Positions 1 to 6,209 of a DNA stretch of 6,920 bases are shown piece by piece (within the stretch, counting starts at the first letter, position 1; every line of letters begins with the position of its first letter). This DNA is from Chitinophagaceae bacterium (GTDB lineage: Bacteria; Bacteroidota; Bacteroidia; Chitinophagales; Chitinophagaceae). The notes beneath the pieces are model-generated. The model did not search any database. It was not told the DNA's origin and saw only the letters and a list, made by a program, of their open reading frames with translations. The translations under genes and the position numbers were made by a program. The stretch covers positions 1-6,920 of the forward strand of contig JAHEZA010000132.1 in NCBI GenBank assembly GCA_023251335.1, read 5' to 3'.

Positions 1-1976
1 ATTTTTTTCTGCATATAATCTGTGGGCCTTGCGTTCACATTTCGCCGCCGCAGTGCATTTTCATCTATTTTCAATTTATAAAGTATCTTATCGTCGTCCT
101 GCCGTGTAACCTCGCTAACCTGGCGATCCTCCCCTGCCTCCCTGCTCTCAAGAAGGCTGTTTGAATAATTGGTGAGAGGAAACACCACTGCAGAATCTTT
201 GGAGACCGAAACAACTGCAATGGAATCTACATCACTGCGGTGCATGACTTTTAAAAGCGAATCCACTTCATCTCCTGTCGGATTCCTCAAAATTTGATCT
301 CCTACGATAACCACTGTATCCAATCCGTCTTTGGTAGAAGTAAAATAGCCGGCATACCGGTTTCCTATTCCATTCAGGTCGCTTTCGAAAGTAAAATGAG
401 TATTGCTATATTGAGTAGGATAACGAGCGTCACCAAATTTTAAATTGGTCAACTGGGTTACCTGGTTTAATGCTGCCGCATTTTTTGTTTCAAAATCGGT
501 CACCATAAAAATATTGAACCGGTTAGGCATTAATGAGGTATCGCCTCCTCTCGTATCGGCCGATGGCCTGTTGCTCGAAAATAAAATTCCGGTTTTATTG
601 GGGAAAGAAACAAAAGATGGATCCAGTTCATCATATACATCATCGGTAATTTGTCTCACTTTTTCATTTTCAATATCATAAACATAAATGTCGGTGTGGC
701 CATTGTTGACCGCACTGAAAAGAAGTGTTTGGCTGTTGATCATATATTTCATATCCACCACCTGGTCAAAGAATTTGGTAAGATCTCTTTTATAGGGTTT
801 TACCTTTGTAATCACATCGTAAACAAATAGTTTAATTCTGCTTTCTTCTTCGTAAAGCACTGCCAGCCTTGTGCCTTTAGGGTCCCAGGCTATGATGGGA
901 TAACTGGGATTCATTTCGTCCAGTTTGCTCCTAACTCCGAATTTCAATAAGGTTTTATCATCGTAGCCATCATTATAAACAACCCTGTACTGGCCCTTTT
1001 TATATTTCACTACAGAGTAAGAATAATTCCTTTTATTGGGGTTTACGTTAAAATGATAATAGTCAATTTGTTTACCTACCGTAAAGTCTGTGATCTCACT
1101 TCCCTTGGGATTATTTTTACGGCGGCTGACATCATTTTCATATTTGTCCTGCTGATATTGCATAAAATCTGCAAGGAGATCTTTAAGATTATTCCTGTGG
1201 GTAACCTGTTGCGTGGCTTTCTTCAAGCTTTTATAGATTCTTGCGAGATACAAAAGATAGGTAGTGTTTTCCCTTTTATATTTCTCTTCTATATAGTACC
1301 AAAACGCATGCCCTGCCAGCAGTGGCTTTTCAAAAGCAAACTGGTTAAAGTTTTTGTACTTGCCACTTAATATTTCATTCTTCAGTTCGTCGTCAAGTTT
1401 TGTGCTCCAGTTTTGTCCGGCATAGGCTATGTATCCGTCCGTAAGCCATTCGGGCAGGTCTAGCAGAGCCGCATTGCCTGCCACTTCTCCCAGGTCCTCG
1501 CCAAATAAAAGATTCTGGACCAGGATACTGGCGATACCCTCCCTGATCTGCCGTCTGAGGTCGTCGTGATTGCCATTGAAATAAACTATCATCTTATTGT
1601 TTACCAGTTTGGTAAGCCCCCCGGCTACCTGCCACTCAGTTCCCAGCCCAACGTTACTTTGCTTCATGTCGCTAAAGCTATTATAGATCAGGATATTGGC
1701 CCGCCGCTCTAAATTAAATTCTACAAACCGTTCAATACCTGGCAATTCTTCTTCAGCCACTTGAGCAACAAATTTTGCGAGCTCCTGCCCGTCTTGATTG
1801 AAATAGGAATTAAAATTTCTGGTCTGGTAATATTGCCATTTGAATTTTTTAAATTGTAGCCGGTTTCTTCCGTAAAGCACAGAACTCACCTGCGCACTGG
1901 CGAAGCCAGCAAAAACAAATAAAAGAAGCGATAGGACAAATATTTTTTTGTACATTGATTTCTTGTGATCTTGCAT
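1..1976 (-). CDS. Secreted TolB-like beta-propeller protein with degenerate peptidase-MA-like domain (C-terminus cut off)
   Basis: Reading right to left, an uninterrupted frame of 658 codons starts at ATG 1976 and runs off the left edge, so the C-terminus is missing. A second in-frame ATG at 1955 (residue 8, MYKKIF) gives a more classical signal peptide and may be the true start. Hydrophobic residues 12-25 end in A-S-A before Gln29, a signal peptidase I site, so the protein is probably exported to the periplasm or cell surface. Residues about 90-270 resemble the peptidase-MA/gluzincin layout found in bacterial proteins that join such a domain to a TolB propeller. There is an LIYNSFSDM strand, an 'NVG' loop, a helix at 140-153 where HExxH would sit, and LPEWLTDG at 174-181 where the third-ligand helix (W-x-x-E-G) would sit. 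The helix reads EGIAS instead of HExxH, so zinc hydrolysis is unlikely. Residues about 355-545 carry PD40/TolB-type blades: PIIAWDPKGTRLAVLYEE, DELDPSFVSFPNKTGILFSS. From about 600 the chain becomes charged and linker-like. Family members often continue into another large domain, not visible here. Function unknown; a binding or scaffold role is inference. Confidence 0.8.
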   Translation of the reverse strand, partial: MQDHKKSMYKKIFVLSLLLFVFAGFASAQVSSVLYGRNRLQFKKFKWQYYQTRNFNSYFNQDGQELAKFVAQVAEEELPGIERFVEFNLERRANILIYNSFSDMKQSNVGLGTEWQVAGGLTKLVNNKMIVYFNGNHDDLRRQIREGIASILVQNLLFGEDLGEVAGNAALLDLPEWLTDGYIAYAGQNWSTKLDDELKNEILSGKYKNFNQFAFEKPLLAGHAFWYYIEEKYKRENTTYLLYLARIYKSLKKATQQVTHRNNLKDLLADFMQYQQDKYENDVSRRKNNPKGSEITDFTVGKQIDYYHFNVNPNKRNYSYSVVKYKKGQYRVVYNDGYDDKTLLKFGVRSKLDEMNPSYPIIAWDPKGTRLAVLYEEESRIKLFVYDVITKVKPYKRDLTKFFDQVVDMKYMINSQTLLFSAVNNGHTDIYVYDIENEKVRQITDDVYDELDPSFVSFPNKTGILFSSNRPSADTRGGDTSLMPNRFNIFMVTDFETKNAAALNQVTQLTNLKFGDARYPTQYSNTHFTFESDLNGIGNRYAGYFTSTKDGLDTVVIVGDQILRNPTGDEVDSLLKVMHRSDVDSIAVVSVSKDSAVVFPLTNYSNSLLESREAGEDRQVSEVTRQDDDKILYKLKIDENALRRRNVNARPTDYMQKK

Positions 1977-2057
1977 GCGCGTTAAGTTAAAATCGCCTAA
2001 AATTAATCGTTTCAGATTAATCAGTGAAATGAATTTAAAAGGACACAAAATAGCAAT
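1977..2057. promoter_or_regulatory. Divergent intergenic region with ATTAATC direct repeat
   Basis: These 81 bp separate two divergently transcribed genes and should hold both promoters. The heptamer ATTAATC occurs at 2002-2008 and 2016-2022, a 14-bp period. The second copy lies in the perfect 8-bp palindrome GATTAATC (2015-2022), which could be an operator half or whole. I looked for the Bacteroidetes sigma factor pattern (TTTG, about 19-21 bp, TAnnTTTG) in both directions and found no good match. AAAAGGA at 2037-2043 is the only purine-rich stretch before the plus-strand start, but it lies 14 nt from the ATG, too far for a normal ribosome binding site. Regulatory content is inferred from the divergent layout. 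Confidence 0.35.
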
Positions 2058-2696
2058 ATGTTTCAAATAAAAGCTTTTCTCTTTAACCCGGTGCAGGAAA
2101 ACACCTACCTGCTCTACAACGAATACAACGAATGTATCATTATTGACCCCGGATGTTATTTTGATGAAGAAAAAGAAATACTGAAAGCTTTTATTAATCT
2201 TAACAAATTACGACCCAAATTTCTCCTCAATACCCATTGCCACCTTGACCATGTATTTGGCAATAAATTTATAGCAGATGAATATAAGGTAACGTTAAAA
2301 ACGCATCCCCTTGAAAAATCTGTTCTTAATATGGCGCCGGCATCAGGATTAATGTTCAATCTGCCCTTTGACAACTACCAGGGCGATATTATTTTTCTTG
2401 AAGAAGGGGATACAGTTATGTTGCAGGACGACAAACTGGAAGTAATTCATGTACCTGGCCATTCCCCCGGAAGTATTTGTTTTTATTGTAAAAAACAAAA
2501 CTTTATTATAGGAGGCGACGTGCTTTTTCAAAACAGTATTGGCCGTACCGATCTGCCTTATGGAAGCCACGAAGACCTGATAAAAAATATCAAAGAAAAA
2601 CTCTTCAAATTACCTGGGAACGTAACAGTTTATCCCGGCCACGGCTCCTCTACTACGATTGGAGAAGAAATAAAGGGTAATCCATTTTTACGGTAA
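2058..2696 (+). CDS. Metallo-beta-lactamase-fold hydrolase, type II glyoxalase-like (YcbL/YqgX group)
   Basis: This complete 212-residue protein has no signal peptide and should be cytoplasmic. Its length and opening (FNPVQENTYLLY, residues 9-20) fit the compact glyoxalase II-like group typified by E. coli YcbL, of about 215 residues. The full set of metal ligands is present: T-H-C-H-L-D-H at 59-65 (H60, H62, D64, H65), H135 in GHSPGS, D154 in GGDVLF and H195 in YPGHGS. The NSIGRTDLP segment (159-167) is also characteristic. The family hydrolyses thioesters such as S-D-lactoylglutathione, but this short form lacks the long C-terminal domain with which classical glyoxalase II grips glutathione. 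The physiological thioester is therefore unknown, and in Bacteroidota may involve another thiol. The family signature beginning at the first residues supports the start. It is monocistronic as far as can be seen: divergent from the propeller gene and convergent with the Wzz-like gene. Persulfide dioxygenase is a less likely alternative given the length and the NSIGRTDLP signature. Confidence 0.93.
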   Translation: MFQIKAFLFNPVQENTYLLYNEYNECIIIDPGCYFDEEKEILKAFINLNKLRPKFLLNTHCHLDHVFGNKFIADEYKVTLKTHPLEKSVLNMAPASGLMFNLPFDNYQGDIIFLEEGDTVMLQDDKLEVIHVPGHSPGSICFYCKKQNFIIGGDVLFQNSIGRTDLPYGSHEDLIKNIKEKLFKLPGNVTVYPGHGSSTTIGEEIKGNPFLR

Positions 2697-2760
2697 TCCT
2701 GAACCTTTTTAAAGCAATCAGTAAACGAATAAATTCTCACGATTTGTGTTTTCCAGATTT
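2697..2760. other. Convergent intergenic gap without a visible terminator
   Basis: The hydrolase gene and the polysaccharide export unit end facing each other across 64 bp of AT-rich sequence. A terminator would be expected here for one or both strands. I find no GC-rich stem followed by a T-run on either strand: T-rich patches exist (for example at 2706-2710) but lack an adjoining stem, and GAATAAATTC (2728-2737) makes only a 4-bp stem. Termination may be Rho-dependent, or the transcripts may overlap. Confidence 0.4.
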
Positions 2761-3795
2761 TTAAGCGGCAATGGTTGTAGTTGAACCTTCATCTCCGTAA
2801 ATAGCCCTGCTGGCTTCGTCTTTTGCATGTCTTATCAATAGCCTTATTGAAGCAAACAGTATGGAAAAAATCAGCCCAACAAAAAATCCTATTATTCCAT
2901 AAATCAAAGCGGACTTGTTCTGAACATCATAAGGAGGATCGGGATAGTCTAATACTTTCATTACAGGCGTGGCTTTTTGTAGTTTATAGGAAGCATTTTG
3001 CTGGTTGGCCACGGCTACTGCATACTGTTGCCGAAGCATTTGTTTATCAGTAACCAGGTTTTCAGCCGGAACCCTGAATTCCATCTTTGCAGTATTTGTA
3101 AATAAGGTTGTCTTATCCAAGGCTATTAGCTGGTTATCTTTTGAATGAATCACCTTACTAAGCGAATCGACCTTGCTGGTTGCAAATTCAAAATCCGTTT
3201 TTGCTTTTTCACGTTTCAGATCAATATAAAATTTTGATATTTTGTTGATAAACCCATAGCTAATAGTACTTACCAGTTCGGGGCTTCTACCCTTAAAGGT
3301 TAAAACAAAACTATTATTTTTATTAATCGAAGCATTCAGCCCATCATTTAAGACCCTTGCGGCCCAAGCTATTAATTCCCTTTCAGACACAGGGTTGTCA
3401 ATTTTCGGTTCCAGGAAACTCCTGTGATTATTGATATCATTCAGTAGCAGTTCCGCGATTGTTTTATTTCCCCGGGATGAATCTTTGATGGCGGCCACTT
3501 CTTCGCGCGTAGTGCGGCTCATGGCCAGTTCCACAATATTCACCGCAGCATCATCAGTGAAGGACTTTGAATCACTACCACCCCCACTGAATAAGGCACT
3601 CAATGCTGAGGATGCCGACGAATTATCAGTACCACTTGTTAATGGAAATATAGTTGCGCGGGATGTATATGTTACGGGAGTTTTTAACGCATACAATGCC
3701 CCAACAGCCGCAAAGAGTAGGGAGACAACCAAGGCCAAAAACTTACGCTTCTTTAACCTTTCTATAAATTCTATCGTTAGTTCCTGCGATGTCAT
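2761..3795 (-). CDS. Wzz/GumC-type chain-length determinant (polysaccharide co-polymerase) without kinase domain
   Basis: This complete 344-residue inner-membrane protein has the polysaccharide co-polymerase layout. A short cytoplasmic N-terminus is followed by TM1 at about 19-37. The periplasmic part begins with the beta-strand TYTSRATIFPL typical of Wzz domains, then a Ser/Gly-rich loop (54-77, containing SGGGSDSKSF) common in Bacteroidota homologues. A long helical, coiled-coil-like region spans about 185-275, and a proline-rich stretch (DYPDPP, 283-288) precedes TM2 at about 297-321. The tail after TM2 is only about 23 residues, with no Walker motifs and no tyrosine cluster. It is therefore the kinase-less type, unlike Wzc. 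The family sets the length of exported polysaccharide and docks onto the outer-membrane channel. The ATG lies 5 bp after the stop of the SLBB export gene with no Shine-Dalgarno sequence, so translational coupling is likely. It is the last gene of its unit; the next gene is convergent. The start is well supported because TM1 is at the expected distance. The polymer is unknown. Confidence 0.92.
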   Translation of the reverse strand: MTSQELTIEFIERLKKRKFLALVVSLLFAAVGALYALKTPVTYTSRATIFPLTSGTDNSSASSALSALFSGGGSDSKSFTDDAAVNIVELAMSRTTREEVAAIKDSSRGNKTIAELLLNDINNHRSFLEPKIDNPVSERELIAWAARVLNDGLNASINKNNSFVLTFKGRSPELVSTISYGFINKISKFYIDLKREKAKTDFEFATSKVDSLSKVIHSKDNQLIALDKTTLFTNTAKMEFRVPAENLVTDKQMLRQQYAVAVANQQNASYKLQKATPVMKVLDYPDPPYDVQNKSALIYGIIGFFVGLIFSILFASIRLLIRHAKDEASRAIYGDEGSTTTIAA

Positions 3796-3800
3796 GTGAA

Positions 3801-6158
3801 CTAAAATATTTTGGATAATAAATAAACGGTCACAACCGGAATAACCGTTAATAAACTCGACACAATAATAGAAGAGGCTATTTTTGATTGAGGTTTAACC
3901 GGAACTGTAATCACACTACCTGCTGTAACTTTTGGATAAAAGTGCAAAAACATAAAATTCGTTGTTTTCTGGCTTTTACCATTAGCATGCGTTACATAAA
4001 CCCGTTTACGCCATGGGTTTACACCAAACCCACCTGCTTTATCAATGTAATAGCCCATCTTGGTGTGTTCTTTATCAAAGAATATTTTTAATTGATTTTG
4101 AACCGCTCCTGTTACCGAAACTACCTGGTCTAACCTGGGAACGTAAATCACATCGCCTGCCTGCAACACCATATCATATTTGGAATCAGGGTTCCCGATC
4201 GCTTTTGCAAGATCAATACTGATCGCCTCGACCCCGGCAGGATTCAAACTATCAACCACATTTTTAAAATTTGCCGTGTCTTTCAATCTGTAAAGAATGG
4301 CGCCATTTGCGTTAGAATTTTCGCGAAGCCCCCCTGTTCGCGTAATAAATGAAGATAAATGTTCTTTTTCATCAAGCTTAGGATAAGTGCCGGGGTATAA
4401 TACCTGTCCTTCCAATCTTACGTTTTCCTGCAAATTGAATTTAGGATTTTTTCGTACGAACACCTGGTCATACGGTTTTAGTTTCACCTTTTCAACGGTA
4501 GAATCCAGGTCAAGGTTTTGGCTGATTGCATAACTTCTTTCAACTGTGTGTGTGGGTTTGATGCCCCGTTGCGAAGAGTCAATATCTACAATACTTGAAA
4601 CAATAATACTTCCATATTCGGCCGATGGTTTAAGGCCATCTGCAAAATATAAAAGGTCTTTCAAGGTCATGCCTCCATATTTCTGGTAACTGCCCGGTTT
4701 GCGCACCTCGCCTTCGATGGTAATAAATTGCCTGTCCGAAAATTGATTCTTATTAAAAACCTCAATAATATCATTTGCTTCTATTGGTATGTTGTATTTA
4801 CTTTCCAGATTTTTGTTCATGTCTGAAAGGCTCACTTCTATTTTATCAGACCTTAAATTGGTAGAATCTCCCGCGCCTTTGTAAACATAAGCCCTATCTA
4901 AAAATGAATTGGGAGTAATTCCGCCCGCACGATTGATGAGATCAAATAAGCGGTCTCCTTTCCTTACTTCATATACGTTTGGATAAGCTACTTCTCCCTT
5001 TACGATTACTTTGTTGCTCAAGCCGGGATTGATTGCATTTATTTCCACTACATCCCCGTCGAGCAAAAACTCGTCGCTACGCATACTATCATTTCCATTG
5101 TTTATAGCATTCAGATTTACAGTTTTAATTATTTGCTTTTCGCCTGTATTTCTAATAATCATCGTGCCGGATGCATAAGCGTCTGGCGTAAAACCACCCG
5201 AATAATTTAAGAGCGACTCCAGGCCTTCTCCTTTTTTTAACTGGTAATACATAGGTCTTTTAAACTGGCCTATTGCCTGCACTTTCTTGTCATAAAAAGG
5301 TACAATAATAAAGTCATTATTTTCCAGGTAAAGATGCTTGCCAAAATCTCCTGTACTCAGGTATCTATACACATCCACTGAGTCTATTGTTTTTCCATTC
5401 CTGGAAATAAGGATGTTACGAAGGTTTCCGTACTGCGTAACACCGCCTGCCATGGCTATAATATTTAGTGCGTTTGTAAATGCTGAAACAACCATTGGCC
5501 CGGGTCGTTGCACATTTCCCGAAACCTGTACTACGATTGAACGCGGCTGGCCCAATGTGACCGAGATATTCGTAGAGTGAGGAATTACTTTTTTAAACCT
5601 CCCGATGACAACTGAACGTGCATTTGTAAACGAAAGGCCCTGCACGGTAATTTTCCCCAGGCCCTGTGGAAAAATCGAACCATCGCGCGCCACAATATAA
5701 TCCTGCTCAAAATCTGCACCTCCCCAAAGCGAAACGATGATGTGGTCACCAACTCCTATTGGATAGTCTGCTGGCGGAGTAGAAAGTTCAGCAAGTTGTA
5801 ATATCTGGCTGTTTTGAAAAAGATTGCTGCCGTAAACAGATTCGGGACCTGCTAATGCACTCTTAATATTATCTTTTTGAGTACTATCTTTAATGATAAT
5901 ACTTTTATTGCTATTCTCCTGATCTGATTTATGAATATCCTCTCCCGGCTTTTGTGCCTGCTGATTATTATCCTTCAGGTAGTTCATCAAATCAGAGGGG
6001 TTAACATTTTTTAAGGCGTTTGGATCAATGGGTAAATCGCCCTGCTCGGTAGGAACCTGGGCAAAAGCCGTATTAAAACAAATCAGGGAAAAAAATAGCG
6101 AAAACAGTAATAGGGGTACGGTTTTCTTCCAGGAGAAACCTCTTGTAAGCAGACTCAT
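3801..6158 (-). CDS. Multi-SLBB polysaccharide export protein (Wza/OPX family)
   Basis: This complete 785-residue protein is expected to form the periplasmic and outer-membrane conduit for a capsule or exopolysaccharide. A signal peptide (1-33; hydrophobic 14-28, then A-F-A before Gln34) is followed by a polar, low-complexity linker to about 100 and the VYGSNLFQ motif (108-115). The polysaccharide export domain spans about 131-203 and begins YPIGVGDHIIVSLWGG. Six SLBB-like repeats follow, at about 207-255, 293-340, 384-430, 477-520, 580-625 and 679-725. Each starts with a G-x-V/F-x-x-P-like strand turn, as in VSGNVQRPG, VKGEVAYP, IEGEVRKPG and LEGQVLYPG; most carry a GG-F/I/L-x motif about 25 residues later. 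The sixth lacks the proline. The C-terminus (about 761-784) is a hydrophobic, probably membrane-inserted helix, where Wza has its outer-membrane pore helix. E. coli Wza is shorter and is a lipoprotein; this protein has more SLBB repeats and no Cys after the signal peptide. It is followed 5 bp downstream by its Wzz-type partner. ATG 6158 is supported by the signal peptide directly behind it. Confidence 0.94.
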   Translation of the reverse strand: MSLLTRGFSWKKTVPLLLFSLFFSLICFNTAFAQVPTEQGDLPIDPNALKNVNPSDLMNYLKDNNQQAQKPGEDIHKSDQENSNKSIIIKDSTQKDNIKSALAGPESVYGSNLFQNSQILQLAELSTPPADYPIGVGDHIIVSLWGGADFEQDYIVARDGSIFPQGLGKITVQGLSFTNARSVVIGRFKKVIPHSTNISVTLGQPRSIVVQVSGNVQRPGPMVVSAFTNALNIIAMAGGVTQYGNLRNILISRNGKTIDSVDVYRYLSTGDFGKHLYLENNDFIIVPFYDKKVQAIGQFKRPMYYQLKKGEGLESLLNYSGGFTPDAYASGTMIIRNTGEKQIIKTVNLNAINNGNDSMRSDEFLLDGDVVEINAINPGLSNKVIVKGEVAYPNVYEVRKGDRLFDLINRAGGITPNSFLDRAYVYKGAGDSTNLRSDKIEVSLSDMNKNLESKYNIPIEANDIIEVFNKNQFSDRQFITIEGEVRKPGSYQKYGGMTLKDLLYFADGLKPSAEYGSIIVSSIVDIDSSQRGIKPTHTVERSYAISQNLDLDSTVEKVKLKPYDQVFVRKNPKFNLQENVRLEGQVLYPGTYPKLDEKEHLSSFITRTGGLRENSNANGAILYRLKDTANFKNVVDSLNPAGVEAISIDLAKAIGNPDSKYDMVLQAGDVIYVPRLDQVVSVTGAVQNQLKIFFDKEHTKMGYYIDKAGGFGVNPWRKRVYVTHANGKSQKTTNFMFLHFYPKVTAGSVITVPVKPQSKIASSIIVSSLLTVIPVVTVYLLSKIF

Positions 6159-6208
6159 TATTAGGGGGTTAATGTGTAATACCTGGATTAACGTTCAAAC
6201 GGGGCGTT
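6159..6208 (-). promoter_or_regulatory. Leader of the export operon with a GTTAAT/ATTAAC dyad
   Basis: The 50 bp between the nitronate monooxygenase stop and the export protein start contain an inverted repeat, GTTAAT (6168-6173) and ATTAAC (6187-6192), with a 13-bp spacer. It sits about 10-34 bp before the start codon, a position where a regulator could occlude transcription or translation initiation. No Bacteroidetes-type -7/-33 promoter (TAnnTTTG with TTTG) and no Shine-Dalgarno sequence is visible; the bases just before the ATG read CCCCCTAATA. The two genes on this strand may be cotranscribed from a promoter beyond the right edge. An operator role for the dyad is inference from symmetry and place only. 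Confidence 0.3.
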
Positions 6209-6209
6209 T
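6197..6209. repeat. Short perfect inverted repeat overlapping the nitronate monooxygenase stop
   Basis: AAACG (6197-6201), a GGG spacer and CGTTT (6205-6209) form a 5-bp perfect stem that touches the stop codon (6209-6211). Read on the plus strand it is followed by the T-rich TATTTTAT, like a miniature terminator, but no plus-strand gene lies upstream within about 3.5 kb. Read on the minus strand, the direction of the flanking genes, no T-run follows. It may be a weak hairpin at the 3' end of the nitronate monooxygenase message, or chance. Confidence 0.25.

Noticed and set aside
445..1370. Plus-strand open frames at 445-681 and 1053-1370 as possible small genes
   Set aside because: They lie antisense inside the long, well-conserved propeller gene, match no family I recognise and have no supporting context.
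2046..2052. TATTTTG on the minus strand as a -7 promoter element for the propeller gene
   Set aside because: It is one base short of TAnnTTTG, and the nearest TTTG upstream is only 11 bp away instead of about 19-21.
2156..2570. Minus-strand frames at 2156-2374 and 2349-2570
   Set aside because: Both are antisense shadows of the hydrolase, whose complete metal-ligand set shows that the plus frame is the coding one.
3431..3799. 122-codon plus-strand frame opposite the Wzz-like gene
   Set aside because: It is antisense to a clear Wzz-family N-terminus; the Ser/Ala-rich translation is what a shadow frame would give.
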